Positions 9,024 through 17,532 are shown, numbered from the stretch's first letter. The stretch is 64,000 nt of DNA from Humibacillus xanthopallidus (GCF_006716675.1 NZ_VFPM01000003.1:620001-684000), one strand, 5' to 3'. Program-made: numbers and translations. Notes: generated by a model not told the origin, from the letters alone.

Positions 9024-10177
9024 CAGGCGCTCGCGGCCTCGCGCTGCAGGGGTTCCGGGGCGCCCTGCAGGAGGCCGCCGGCCACGACAGCCGCGAGCAG
9101 GGCCTCCCACGAGGCGACGGCCCCTTCCCACGAGTGCAGGGCTGCGTGCTCGCGGGCCCGCTCCCCCATCGCCGTGCGCGCCGACTCGTCGCGGAGCAGG
9201 TGTGCGGTCGCGCGGGCCATGCCCTCGACGTCGTCGACGAGCACCCCTGTGCGGCCGTCGACGATCGACTCCGCCAGCCCGCCCGCGCCGTGGTGGGCCA
9301 CGGTCGGCACGCCGTGGGCGCCGGCCTCGACGACGCCCAGCCCCCACCCCTCCTTGGCGCTCGGCGCGAGCGCGACCCAGGCCCGCGACAGCTCGCGGTG
9401 CTTCGTCACCTCGTCGACGTAGCCGAGGAAGTGCACCGCATCGGTGAGACCCGCCGCCTGGGCGTGCTCCTCGACCCGATGCCGCCACCAGCCGTCACCG
9501 ACGATGCGCAGCTGCACGCCGGGCACGCGGTCGCGCAGGAGCCGGAGGGTGTCGATGGCGAGCTCGACCCGCTTGTGCGGCACGAGCCGGCCGAGGACGA
9601 CCACCGTCGGCGTCGCAGCGCGCGGCACGCCGAGGGCCATCGGCCGGTCGGTGCCGTTGTGGATGACGTGGATGTCCTCGGCCCGCACCCCGAGACCGAC
9701 GAGCTCGTCGCGGCTGCGGCCCGACACGGTGACGTAGGTGCTGCCGCGGTAGACCCGGGGCGAGACGCGTGACTCGAGCGTCCAGCCGACCCGAGCCATG
9801 ACGCGCCCGAAGACGACCGGCCACTGCTCGCGGTGGACGTGGTGCACGAGGCTGACCACCGGAGTCTTCGTGACGAGGGGTGACCAGAACGGCAGGCCGT
9901 TCTGCGTGTCGACGACGACGTCGTAGTCGCCGTGCGCGCGGCCCGACCGGACGAGGGCGCGCAGGGTCGCGGGGTAGACCGTCGAGCGGCCACCCCGCCG
10001 CACGATGCTGTAGCCGTCGATCTCCTCGACGGGAGCCGCACCGGGGTGGGCCGCGCAGAACATCGTGACGTCGTGCCCGCGGCGGGCGAGGCCCGCGCAC
10101 ACCGTCTGGGCGTAGCGCTCGGCGCCTCCGCCCTCCGGGTGCGTCAGGTCACGCCAGTTGAGCAGGGCGATGCGCAT
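9023..10177 (-). CDS. GT4-family glycosyltransferase (GT-B fold)
   Basis: 384 residues. The N-terminal acceptor domain begins MRIALLNWRDLTHPEGGGAE, with the Gly-rich loop of GT4 enzymes. The C-terminal nucleotide-sugar domain shows VVVLGRLVPHKRVELAIDTL and the EX7E-like stretch starting at EGWGLGVVEAGAHGVPTVAH. A cytoplasmic enzyme moving a sugar from an NDP- or GDP-donor to a lipid-linked acceptor is expected. ATG at 10177 has GAGG five bases upstream. It is coupled to the methyltransferase by a one-base overlap and lies 91 bases downstream of the DUF2613-type gene. Confidence 0.88.
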   Translation of the reverse strand: MRIALLNWRDLTHPEGGGAERYAQTVCAGLARRGHDVTMFCAAHPGAAPVEEIDGYSIVRRGGRSTVYPATLRALVRSGRAHGDYDVVVDTQNGLPFWSPLVTKTPVVSLVHHVHREQWPVVFGRVMARVGWTLESRVSPRVYRGSTYVTVSGRSRDELVGLGVRAEDIHVIHNGTDRPMALGVPRAATPTVVVLGRLVPHKRVELAIDTLRLLRDRVPGVQLRIVGDGWWRHRVEEHAQAAGLTDAVHFLGYVDEVTKHRELSRAWVALAPSAKEGWGLGVVEAGAHGVPTVAHHGAGGLAESIVDGRTGVLVDDVEGMARATAHLLRDESARTAMGERAREHAALHSWEGAVASWEALLAAVVAGGLLQGAPEPLQREAASA

Positions 10178-10268
10178 GGAACCTCGTCGTTCGTCGTGCT
10201 GGGCTGAGCCGGCGGGTTGGGCTGCTCGAGGGTTGCTCGAAAGCTGCCCGGCCCGCCCGTCAGGTCGG

Positions 10269-10514
10269 TCAGCCGCCGTAGCGGATGATCTCGGTGGGCG
10301 ACACGGGCTTCTGCGGACCGTTGAGCACGGCCCCGCTGTCGTTGGGGCCCGTCGCGGTCACCACGGCGGTGACGGCGACCGCTGCCGCCCCTCCTCCGAG
10401 GAGGACGCAGGCGAGGCCGATGAGAAGTCCGGAGACCGCTCCGCGGTCACGACGACCGCTGCTCGGCGTGGCGTTCAGTCGGGCCAGCACTCGGGACAGC
10501 ACGGTGGACTTCAC
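10269..10514 (-). CDS. Small single-pass membrane protein, DUF2613-like
   Basis: 81 residues from a GTG at 10514. A basic N terminus is followed by one hydrophobic helix (about residues 28-52, SGLLIGLACVLLGGGAAAVAV) and a short outer tail ending PTEIIRYGG. Size, topology and the tyrosine-glycine end fit the DUF2613 family, small actinobacterial secreted or membrane proteins that I recall near aftD genes. Function is unknown. GGAGGA lies about eleven bases upstream, longer spacing than usual. It probably heads the transcription unit with the GT4, methyltransferase and AftD-like genes; upstream there is a candidate promoter and operator. Confidence 0.7.
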   Translation of the reverse strand: MKSTVLSRVLARLNATPSSGRRDRGAVSGLLIGLACVLLGGGAAAVAVTAVVTATGPNDSGAVLNGPQKPVSPTEIIRYGG

Positions 10515-10554
10515 AGGTGTCGACTTCCTCCCAGCACGCCGCCATGGCGTGACT

Positions 10555-10571
10555 TACTCGTGAGTATGGTA
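10555..10571. promoter_or_regulatory. Inverted repeat TACTC-GT-GAGTA next to -10 box TACCAT
   Basis: TACTCGTGAGTA at 10555-10566 has 5-base arms around a 2-base centre, the compact layout of TetR-family operators. It directly abuts a minus-strand TACCAT hexamer (10566-10571) that can act as the -10 box for the DUF2613-type gene, so a bound repressor would cover the transcription start. No TetR gene is present in the window. Confidence 0.45.
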
Positions 10572-10622
10572 GCGGTGCGCGGCCGGTTGGCAAGCCGGCG
10601 GCAGGTGCGTTCTCAGGTGTCC

Positions 10623-12206
10623 TCAGTCACGCACCCTCCACACGACGAAGCCGTCGCCGCGCAGCACCTCGACGAGCCCCGCGTGCGTGACCGGCAGGCG
10701 TCCAGGGGTGCCGAGCCACTCGACGACCGCCTCGATGCCGAGCCGCCGCAGCTGCGCGGCATCGAGCTCCCCCCTCGCCCAGGACGCCGACGACTCGGGG
10801 TCGGCTCCCCCGACGCGCAGCAGGCGCCCGTCGCGGACGACGATCAGGTCACGCCCGACGGTCACCGGGCCGCGCAGCGCGAGCGGAAGGGGGTCGAGGA
10901 ACGGCTCCGGGCCGGCCCAGCCGACAGACCGCATGGGCTGCCACGGCAGCACGAGGGCGTGCCGTTCCCCCACCGCCGCGACGACGCGCTGCCACGACGA
11001 CGGCAAGGTCACCGGCCGGTATGCCGCGTGCAGCCGTGCCGCGGCGTCGGGCACCGCGAGCACGGCGAGCGACACCCCGAGGACCCCTGCCGAGAGCGCC
11101 ACCGCGATGCCGAGCCCCCGGCGCGGTCCGCGGTGCGACGCGCCGGCTCGCTGCACGAGCGCACGGAGGCCGAGTGGTGCGAGCACGGCCACGGTCATGG
11201 CGCTGATGCCGACCCAACGATGGGTGTCACGCATCAGGGCCACACCGGGCACCGACTGCGCCGCCGCCATCACGGCGAGCCCCAACGGGGTGGCCAGGAC
11301 GAGAGCCACGACCGGCGGTGCCACGAGGCAGGTGAACGCCAGGCGCCGGTGACGGCGCAGGCCGGTGGCGCCGACCATCGCGAGGCCGAGGGTGAGGCAG
11401 CCGACGACGAGAGGCCACCAGCGTAGGCGTGAGGCAGGGGTCGCGCCCTCGCTCCACACGCCCCCGCCCGTCAGCACATCGAGCACGCCGTGCACGCCCG
11501 CGGCCCGGACCGCGAACGCCTGTGCCCCGTCGGACTGGCCGGCGTCCGCGTGCCCGGTGACGACGGCCACGAGCCACGGCGAGCACCAGAGCAGGGCGAG
11601 GACCGCGACCACACCGAGGTCACGGAGCGGCGCCCGACGGAATGCGACGGCAGCGACGAGGGCAGCGGCAGCGGCGGTGAGGCCGCCCACCGGCGTCAGG
11701 GCGGCCGGGAGCGCGGCCACGACGGTGAGCACGAGCCAGCGCCGCCGGCTGGCTGCCTCGCGGGCCACGACGACGATCCACGGCAGGGTCGAGACGGCGA
11801 GCAGTGTCGGGGGCTGTCCGAGCAGCAGGCGCTCGACGGCATACGGCGACCACGTGGCGAGCGCAGCGCCCACCACCGTGGCGACCGGGCCCCACCGGCG
11901 CAGCAGCACGGTCACGCCGACACCGGCGAGCAGGAGCGTCGCTGCGAGCAGGAGCAGCTGGAAGATCCCGGACGGCACGACCGGGTCGAGGAGCGCGATG
12001 ACGAGGTCGAGCGGCACGGCTCGGGGCGCGGGCCCCTCGAGGCCCAGCGTGCGGGAGGTCAGCGACGGCTCGGGGACCGAGACGAAGTCGCGATAGAGCA
12101 GCTGGCCACGGCCGGCCGCCGGCCACAGCAGCAGTGCCGTGAGCGCAATCGTGACGCACGTCCCAGCCGCGACGGCGAGCGCAGTCGGCCGCCGGGCTGG
12201 CATCAT
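10623..12206 (-). CDS. AftD-like multi-pass membrane protein without the binding modules
   Basis: 527 residues with about twelve hydrophobic segments. An outer loop has LLYRDFVSVPEP, and later ALMRDTHRWVGISAM aligns with the PLRNTHKFELVVRL stretch of the AftD-like protein at 3980-8248. Both also have the same spacing of helices around a WSPYAVER / LGPRMLSEV segment. It therefore looks like a shortened relative of the GT-C half of AftD with only a small C-terminal outer domain; this is my comparison by eye. Start chosen at ATG 12206 because a CATAGT hexamer lies seven bases upstream; an open frame to 12338 exists but would overlap the flippase gene. Confidence 0.7.
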   Translation of the reverse strand: MMPARRPTALAVAAGTCVTIALTALLLWPAAGRGQLLYRDFVSVPEPSLTSRTLGLEGPAPRAVPLDLVIALLDPVVPSGIFQLLLLAATLLLAGVGVTVLLRRWGPVATVVGAALATWSPYAVERLLLGQPPTLLAVSTLPWIVVVAREAASRRRWLVLTVVAALPAALTPVGGLTAAAAALVAAVAFRRAPLRDLGVVAVLALLWCSPWLVAVVTGHADAGQSDGAQAFAVRAAGVHGVLDVLTGGGVWSEGATPASRLRWWPLVVGCLTLGLAMVGATGLRRHRRLAFTCLVAPPVVALVLATPLGLAVMAAAQSVPGVALMRDTHRWVGISAMTVAVLAPLGLRALVQRAGASHRGPRRGLGIAVALSAGVLGVSLAVLAVPDAAARLHAAYRPVTLPSSWQRVVAAVGERHALVLPWQPMRSVGWAGPEPFLDPLPLALRGPVTVGRDLIVVRDGRLLRVGGADPESSASWARGELDAAQLRRLGIEAVVEWLGTPGRLPVTHAGLVEVLRGDGFVVWRVRD

Positions 12207-12213
12207 GCACGGC

Positions 12214-12219
12214 ACTATG
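12214..12219 (-). promoter_or_regulatory. -10 box CATAGT, seven bases before ATG 12206
   Basis: CATAGT with 7 bases to the ATG fits the leaderless layout seen elsewhere in the window (compare CATACT before the ArsR gene). It overlaps the ATG of the divergent flippase gene at 12217, so transcription of the two genes may interfere. Confidence 0.4.
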
Positions 12220-13626
12220 GCACATCGCGAGGAGGCGGCCCCGGGCCCCGTGGCGTCCTCACCCGACACCACTGCCGGTGACCCCCGCCGCCCGCCCGGC
12301 GCGCGGTCGGGCGCCGTGCTGCTCATCGGCACGCTCACCTCGAACGTCCTCTCCTACGCGTTCTTCGCGGTCCTCAGCCGCACCCTGAGCGGTGACGACC
12401 TCGGGGCGGTGGGCTCGCTCGTCAACCTCTCCGTGCTCGCCGGGGTGCCGGCCCTCGGCCTCCAGCTCGTCGCGGCGCGTCTCGTGTCGCGAGCGATGTC
12501 CGGCGACGCCGCTGACGGGGGTCGGCTCGGCCCCGGGCCGGACGCGGAGGCGGCGGCCTCGGCGATCCACGGGGTGATGCGTGCCTCCGCGGCGCTCGGA
12601 CTGCTCACGGCGGTCGCCGTCGCCGCGCTCTCGCCCGTGCTGGCGCACCTGCTCCACCTCAGCCCGCTCACAGTGGTCGTCGTCGGCGCCGCCATGCTGC
12701 CGACCGCGGTCGTCTTCGCAGCGCAGGGCGCCCTCCAGGGGAGCGAGCGCTTCGTGCGACTCGCGGTGGTCCTCGCAGCCGCGGGGGTGGCGAAGTTCGC
12801 GGCGGCCTGGCTCGTGACCCGCTCCGGCGGCGGCGTCGGCACGGTCATCACCCTCTTCGCGCTCGGCTGGGTGGTCGTGGCCGGCCTCGCCCTCGCCCTG
12901 CTCCCGCGCGGCGGGCGGCCGCTCGCGGCACTGCTGGTGTCGGGACGCCACCCCGAGCGGCCCCGGCACCTCGCGCGCCTCGTCGCGGCGGCCGTCGTGC
13001 CGACCTCGGGGCTGCTCTTCCTCTCGAGCCTCGATGTCCTGCTGGCCCGCCACCACCTCGCACCCGAGGCGTCCGGCGCCTACACCGTGGGGGCCCTCTT
13101 CGAGAAGGCGGCGTTCTGGGGTCTCGGCTTCCTCGCGACCCTCTTCTATCCGGCGATGGCCCAGCGGTCCCGACGCCGAGCCGCGCTGCTGCGGGCACTC
13201 GCCGTGACGGCCGGGGCCGGCACGATCGGCGTGGCGCTCACGGCGCTGCTCGGCACCTGGCTCGTCACCCTCGTCGGCGGCCCGGCCTACGCCGCGCTCG
13301 GGCCCGGGCTCTGGCGCTTCACCGCCCTCGGGGTGTGCCTCGCGCTCGTCCAGGTCATCGCGTATGCCGGGGTGGCCGCGGCCACCACCCGGATGGGGCT
13401 CGCGATGTGGGTGGCGGGTGGCCTGGCGGTGGCGCTGGTGTCCGGCCACCACGCCGACGTGGACGCGGTGGTCGACGTCATGCTCGGCGTCGCGGTGGCG
13501 CTCGTCGTCGTCGGCCTCGTCATCGAGCGGCGGTCGCTGCTCGACCCGGGTGAGGCCAGAGGCGAGGACGGGCCCACCTCGGTCAGTGAGCGGCGTCGTG
13601 CCAGGAACGACCCACGCCGACGTTGA
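12217..13626 (+). CDS. Polysaccharide/lipid-linked oligosaccharide flippase (MOP superfamily)
   Basis: 469 residues from ATG 12217 with about 12-14 membrane segments. The N-terminal region (LLIGTLTSNVLSYAFFAVLSRTLSGDDLGAVGSL) is typical of Wzx/PST-type exporters that flip lipid-linked glycans across the membrane. MurJ is a less likely alternative because its usual polar central cavity motifs are not apparent. It would hand substrates to the GT-C enzymes nearby. No good Shine-Dalgarno or -10 box is visible, and starts upstream (GTG 12139, ATG 12205) cannot be excluded. Only ten bases separate it from the divergent gene. Its last 44 bases overlap the end of polA on the other strand. Confidence 0.75.
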   Translation: MAHREEAAPGPVASSPDTTAGDPRRPPGARSGAVLLIGTLTSNVLSYAFFAVLSRTLSGDDLGAVGSLVNLSVLAGVPALGLQLVAARLVSRAMSGDAADGGRLGPGPDAEAAASAIHGVMRASAALGLLTAVAVAALSPVLAHLLHLSPLTVVVVGAAMLPTAVVFAAQGALQGSERFVRLAVVLAAAGVAKFAAAWLVTRSGGGVGTVITLFALGWVVVAGLALALLPRGGRPLAALLVSGRHPERPRHLARLVAAAVVPTSGLLFLSSLDVLLARHHLAPEASGAYTVGALFEKAAFWGLGFLATLFYPAMAQRSRRRAALLRALAVTAGAGTIGVALTALLGTWLVTLVGGPAYAALGPGLWRFTALGVCLALVQVIAYAGVAAATTRMGLAMWVAGGLAVALVSGHHADVDAVVDVMLGVAVALVVVGLVIERRSLLDPGEARGEDGPTSVSERRRARNDPRRR

Positions 13627-16258
13627 CATCGAGGGGCACGTCCATCTCGGCGGCATGCCCCATCTCGTGGCGCACGAGGGCCTCGACGTCGGCGCGCTCG
13701 CCCGGGGCGATCTCGAGGACGAGCTCGTCGTGGACCTGGAGCAGGACGCGCGACCGGGCACCCGAGGAGACGAGGCCGCGGTCGACGTTGATCATCGCGA
13801 CCTTCATGATGTCGGCGGCCGAGCCCTGGATCGGCGCGTTGAGCGCCATCCGCTCGGCAGTCTCGCGGCGCTGCCGGTTGTCCGAGGTGAGGTCGGGCAG
13901 GTAGCGCCGCCGGCCGAACATCGTCGCGGTCCAACCGGTGCCACGGGCCTCTGCGACGACCTCCTTGAGGTAGTCGCTCACACCGCCGAAGCGCTCGAAG
14001 TAGCCCTCCATGAGGCCCCGGGCCTCCTCGGTGCTGATCGTCAGCTGCTTGCTCAGGCCGAAGGCCGACAGGCCGTAGGCCAGGCCGTAGGACATCGCCT
14101 TGACCTTGGAGCGCATGGCCGGCGTGACGTCCTCGGGCGCGACGCCGAAGACCTTGGAGCCCACGTAGCGGTGGAGGTCCTCGCCCGTGCGGAAGGCCTC
14201 GATGAGACCGGCATCGCCGGAGAGGTGGGCCATGACGCGCATCTCGATCTGCGAGTAGTCGGCCGACATCAGCGCCTCGTAGCCGTCACCCACGACGAAG
14301 AGCTCGCGGATGCGGCGCCCCTCCTCGGTGCGGATCGGGACGTTCTGGAGGTTGGGGTCGGTCGAGCTGAGACGGCCGGTCGCGGCGATGGTCTGGAGAT
14401 AGGTCGTGTGGATGCGACCGTCGTCGGCGACCGACTTCTGCAGCCCTTCGACGGTGACCCGCAGCCGCGCCGCGTCGCGGTGGCGCAGCAGCGCCTCGAG
14501 GAAAGGGTGCCCGGTCTTGGTGAAGAGGTCCGAGAGCGCGTCCGCGTCGGTCGTCCACCCGGTCTTGGTCTTCTTCGTCTTGGGCATGCCGAGCTGGCCG
14601 AAGAGCACCTCCTGGAGCTGCTTGGGCGAGCCGAGGTTGATCCGCTCGCCACCGATGGCGTCCCAGGCGTCCTCCTGGGCCTGGGCGACCTTGGCGGCGA
14701 AGTCCTGCTCGAGGTCGTCGAGGCCCTCGACGTCGACCGCGATGCCGGTGCGCTCCATGCGGGCGAGCACGCCGATGAGCGGCAGCTCCACGTCGGCGAG
14801 CAGCTCCGAGCCGCCGGTCGCGGCGACCTGCTCGTCGAGCACGACGGCGAGGTCACGCACTGCCGTCGCGCGCACCATCTCCTTCTGCGCCGCGACCTCG
14901 TCGGCGTCGCCGCCGAAGTCGAGCATGCCCTGGCCGTCGGCGGGCGCCGCTCCGGAGAGCTCGCGGTGCAGCTGGCGCAGCACGAGATCGTCGAGGTGGT
15001 AGGTGCGCTGGTCGGGCTTGACGAGGTATGCCGCGAGCTGCGTGTCGCTCGTCAGCCCGGCGAGCGACCAGCCCCGTGAGGCGAGGGCCTCGATCGGCCC
15101 CTTCGCGTCGTGCATGGCCTTGGGTCGCTCCGCGTCCTCGAGCCAGGCTCCGACGGCCTGCTCGCCCTCGGGGGTCAGGGCCGTGAGGTCGACCCAGGCG
15201 GCGGCGCCGTCGGGGGCGGCGATCGCCAGGGCGGTCGGGTCACCGACACCCCGGGCCCACGTGCCGGCCACGGACAGGCCGGCGCGCTCGCCGGACGGCA
15301 GGTGCTCGGCGATCCAGCCGGCCACGGCGGTGGCGTCGAGGACCGTGCCGTCGATGTCGAAACCGGACTCGGCCTCGGGCTCGCTCGCCTCCACCTCGGC
15401 GAAGAGCCGGTCTCGAAGGACCCGGAACTCGAGGCGGTCGAAGACCTCGTGCACCTCCTCGCGGCTCCACTGGGCGCGTTCGAGGTCGTCGACGGTGACG
15501 CCGACCGGGCTGTCCGTGACGAGCTGGTTGAGCCTGCGGTTGCGCAGCACCTGGTCGAGGTGGGCACGCAGCGACTCCCCCGCCTTGCCCTTGATCTGGT
15601 CGACGCTCGCGACGATGCCCTCGAGGTCGCCGAACTGCGTGATCCACTTCGCGGCGGTCTTGGGGCCGACGCCCGGCACGCCCGGGAGGTTGTCGGAGGA
15701 CTCTCCGACCATCGCCGCGAGGTCGCTGTAGCGCTGCGGCGGCACACCGTACTTCTCCTCGACCTGAGCCGGACCCATGCGCCACACCTCGGAGACGCCG
15801 CGCACCGGGTAGAGGATCGTGACGTTGTCGGAGACGAGCTGGAAGGTGTCGCGGTCGCCCGAGCAGATGAGCACCTCGACACCCTTGGCGTCGGCGTCGG
15901 TCGCGATGGTGGCGATGATGTCGTCGGCCTCGTAGCCCTCGAGCTCGACGAAGCGGATGCGCAGGGCGTCGAGGACCTCCTTGACGAGCGGCAGCTGGCC
16001 GGAGAACTCGTCGGGCGTGCGCGCACGACCCGCCTTGTACTCGGCGTACTGCTCGGTGCGGAACGTCTGGCGGGACTTGTCGAAGGCCACGACGACGTGC
16101 GTCGGCTGCTCGTCACGAAGCATGTTGATGAGCATGGAGGTGAAGCCGTAGACGGCGTTGGTGTGCTGCCCCGTGCTCGTCGAGAAGTTCTCGGCGGGGA
16201 GCGCGAAGAACGCCCGGTAGGCCAGCGAGTGTCCGTCGAGGAGGAGTAGTCGGCTCAC
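13583..16258 (-). CDS. polA: DNA polymerase I
   Basis: 891 residues. The N-terminal 5'-3' exonuclease (about 1-300) has LLLLDGHSLAYRAFFAL, YEADDIIATIA, CSGDRDTFQLV and GVPGVGPKTA. The middle 3'-5' exonuclease domain (about 320-500) lacks the DxE metal ligands, so proofreading should be absent, as in other actinobacterial PolA proteins. The polymerase domain shows motif A DYSQIEMR, motif B RSKVKAMSYGLAYG and motif C VHDELV. It fills gaps after repair and removes RNA primers. Start is GTG 16258, six bases after a TAGGCT -10 box, so the mRNA is probably leaderless. It faces the thioesterase gene. Confidence 0.98.
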   Translation of the reverse strand: MSRLLLLDGHSLAYRAFFALPAENFSTSTGQHTNAVYGFTSMLINMLRDEQPTHVVVAFDKSRQTFRTEQYAEYKAGRARTPDEFSGQLPLVKEVLDALRIRFVELEGYEADDIIATIATDADAKGVEVLICSGDRDTFQLVSDNVTILYPVRGVSEVWRMGPAQVEEKYGVPPQRYSDLAAMVGESSDNLPGVPGVGPKTAAKWITQFGDLEGIVASVDQIKGKAGESLRAHLDQVLRNRRLNQLVTDSPVGVTVDDLERAQWSREEVHEVFDRLEFRVLRDRLFAEVEASEPEAESGFDIDGTVLDATAVAGWIAEHLPSGERAGLSVAGTWARGVGDPTALAIAAPDGAAAWVDLTALTPEGEQAVGAWLEDAERPKAMHDAKGPIEALASRGWSLAGLTSDTQLAAYLVKPDQRTYHLDDLVLRQLHRELSGAAPADGQGMLDFGGDADEVAAQKEMVRATAVRDLAVVLDEQVAATGGSELLADVELPLIGVLARMERTGIAVDVEGLDDLEQDFAAKVAQAQEDAWDAIGGERINLGSPKQLQEVLFGQLGMPKTKKTKTGWTTDADALSDLFTKTGHPFLEALLRHRDAARLRVTVEGLQKSVADDGRIHTTYLQTIAATGRLSSTDPNLQNVPIRTEEGRRIRELFVVGDGYEALMSADYSQIEMRVMAHLSGDAGLIEAFRTGEDLHRYVGSKVFGVAPEDVTPAMRSKVKAMSYGLAYGLSAFGLSKQLTISTEEARGLMEGYFERFGGVSDYLKEVVAEARGTGWTATMFGRRRYLPDLTSDNRQRRETAERMALNAPIQGSAADIMKVAMINVDRGLVSSGARSRVLLQVHDELVLEIAPGERADVEALVRHEMGHAAEMDVPLDVNVGVGRSWHDAAH

Positions 16259-16264
16259 ACGCGC

Positions 16265-16270
16265 AGCCTA
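16265..16270 (-). promoter_or_regulatory. -10 box TAGGCT of polA
   Basis: TAGGCT, then six bases, then the GTG start. This spacing puts transcription start at or next to the start codon (leaderless mRNA). Confidence 0.6.
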
Positions 16271-16310
16271 GTGCGAGCCACCGACGGCCCTGTCGGGCCA
16301 TGGCCCGGCA

Positions 16311-16316
16311 TAGCAT
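16311..16316 (+). promoter_or_regulatory. -10 box TAGCAT of the thioesterase gene
   Basis: TAGCAT, seven bases, ATG at 16324. No Shine-Dalgarno sequence precedes the ATG. This supports 16324 over the in-frame ATG at 16300, which lies upstream of the hexamer. Confidence 0.55.
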
Positions 16317-16323
16317 CGCCGAC

Positions 16324-16761
16324 ATGACCGACGCACCGCAGACCACCGGAACCGCCCACCTCGACGACCTGGGGCTCCAGCTCGAGGGCACCCTCATCGA
16401 GCGGATGGGCATCGAGGTGCTCGAGGCGACGCCGGAGCGGCTCGTCGCGACGATGCCGGTCGAGGGCAACACCCAGCCCTACGGGCTGCTGCACGGCGGG
16501 GCCAGTGTCGTGCTCGCCGAGACCCTCGGGTCCATCGGCGCCGGCCTGCACGCCGGTCCGGGCCGCATCGCGGTCGGGCTCGACATCAACGCCACGCACC
16601 ACCGGGCGGCGCGCTCCGGTGTCGTGACGGGCACGGCGACGCTCCTCAGCGCCGGCCGCACCCTCGTCAGCTACGACATCGTCGTGACCGACGACACCGG
16701 TCGGCGCACGTGCACGTCGCGCATCACCTGCCTGCTCCGCGAGGCGGTGCCCGGCGCCTGA
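16324..16761 (+). CDS. PaaI-family hotdog thioesterase
   Basis: 145 residues, the usual size for a single hotdog domain. The active-site helix reads YGLLHGGASVVLAETLGS (about residues 50-67), with the conserved HGG and a downstream Glu. The rest (INATHHRAARSGVVTGTATLL) fits the PaaI/YbgC-like group that hydrolyses acyl-CoA thioesters; the substrate cannot be told. In M. tuberculosis a different thioesterase (tesB1) lies in the matching region. Divergent from polA over 65 bases, with its own -10 box. Confidence 0.85.
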   Translation: MTDAPQTTGTAHLDDLGLQLEGTLIERMGIEVLEATPERLVATMPVEGNTQPYGLLHGGASVVLAETLGSIGAGLHAGPGRIAVGLDINATHHRAARSGVVTGTATLLSAGRTLVSYDIVVTDDTGRRTCTSRITCLLREAVPGA

Positions 16762-16771
16762 GCCGAGGCCC

Positions 16772-17356
16772 TCAGCCGGCCACCTGCGGCGGCTGGTGGC
16801 GGCGCCGCAGGCGCAGGTCGCGACGGCGCGCCATCACCTGGTCGATGGCGACCCGGGTCGGGCGCGGCTCCCCCGCGAGCTTGCGCTGCAGCGTCGCGGA
16901 CGAGGTGACCCTGCGGACCGTCTCCGGCACGAAGCCGAGGCGGGCGAAGAAGCGGTTGGCGTCGCGGTCCTGGGCGGGCACGAGGCTCGCGACGTGCTCG
17001 GCACCCTGCCGGTCGGCATACCGCGACGCGGCGGCGAGCAGCACGCGGCCCACCCCGAGGCGTCGGTGCTCGGGATCGACGTAGAGCATGTCGATCGACA
17101 CGCACGGGGAGTCGACGAGCAGGCTGCGGGTCGAGTCCGACAGCACGAGATAGCCCGCCGGGCGGTTGTCGACAAAGGCGATGAACGCAGCAACATCGTT
17201 GCGCTGCAAGGCATTTCGCAGCGTGCCGTCGAGAGCTAGTCGCTGCGCGGCCTCGGGTGTGGTGCCGACCTCGATGCGATGAGTGATCCACAGCTCGATG
17301 AAGGGCGAGTGCAGGCTCTCATCGACGCGCTGCACGGTGGCGATCGAGCGACCCAT
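16772..17356 (-). CDS. GNAT-family N-acetyltransferase
   Basis: 194 residues. The acetyl-CoA loop is in MLYVDPEHRRLGVGRVLLAAA (about residues 90-110) and motif B in ANRFFARLGFVPE. A basic tail (MARRRDLRLRRRH) is unusual for the fold and could bind nucleic acid or be disordered. The substrate is unknown. ATG 17356 has GGAGG four bases upstream. A TAGTCT hexamer at 17392-17397 could be the promoter, giving a leader of about 28 bases; CAGAAT nearer the gene is an alternative. Confidence 0.8.
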   Translation of the reverse strand: MGRSIATVQRVDESLHSPFIELWITHRIEVGTTPEAAQRLALDGTLRNALQRNDVAAFIAFVDNRPAGYLVLSDSTRSLLVDSPCVSIDMLYVDPEHRRLGVGRVLLAAASRYADRQGAEHVASLVPAQDRDANRFFARLGFVPETVRRVTSSATLQRKLAGEPRPTRVAIDQVMARRRDLRLRRRHQPPQVAG

Positions 17357-17391
17357 GATCCCTCCATTCTGGCCCCGAGGTCACCCGCCCG

Positions 17392-17397
17392 AGACTA
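17392..17397 (-). promoter_or_regulatory. Candidate -10 box TAGTCT of the GNAT gene
   Basis: A TANNNT hexamer 36 bases upstream of the ATG, leaving room for the GGAGG ribosome site. Confidence 0.35.
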
Positions 17398-17450
17398 CGG
17401 GTATCACCGGCCCGGGCGGAAGGCACCCCCTGAGCCTGTGGACGGCGGAC

Positions 17451-17482
17451 GGGGCGCCGCGACCACGTGGTCGCGACGCCCC
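17451..17482. terminator. Hairpin downstream of livF
   Basis: GGGGCG and CGCCCC arms extend a nine-base perfect palindromic core (CGCGACCAC / GTGGTCGCG) with one mismatch between. It lies 51 bases beyond the livF stop in the gap to the GNAT gene. No T-run follows on either strand, so it may be a factor-assisted stop or an RNA-protecting hairpin. It is nearly symmetric, so it could serve either strand. Confidence 0.55.
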
Positions 17483-17532
17483 GTCAGCTGCCGTCCGTAT
17501 GCCGTCCGGCCGGCACCCGCTGGTGAGCGCCG

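Noticed and set aside
8248..9488. Upstream extension of the methyltransferase frame to 9488
   Set aside because: It overlaps the well-conserved GT4 gene and its sequence is Arg/Gly-rich; the ATG at 9023 is coupled to the GT4 stop.
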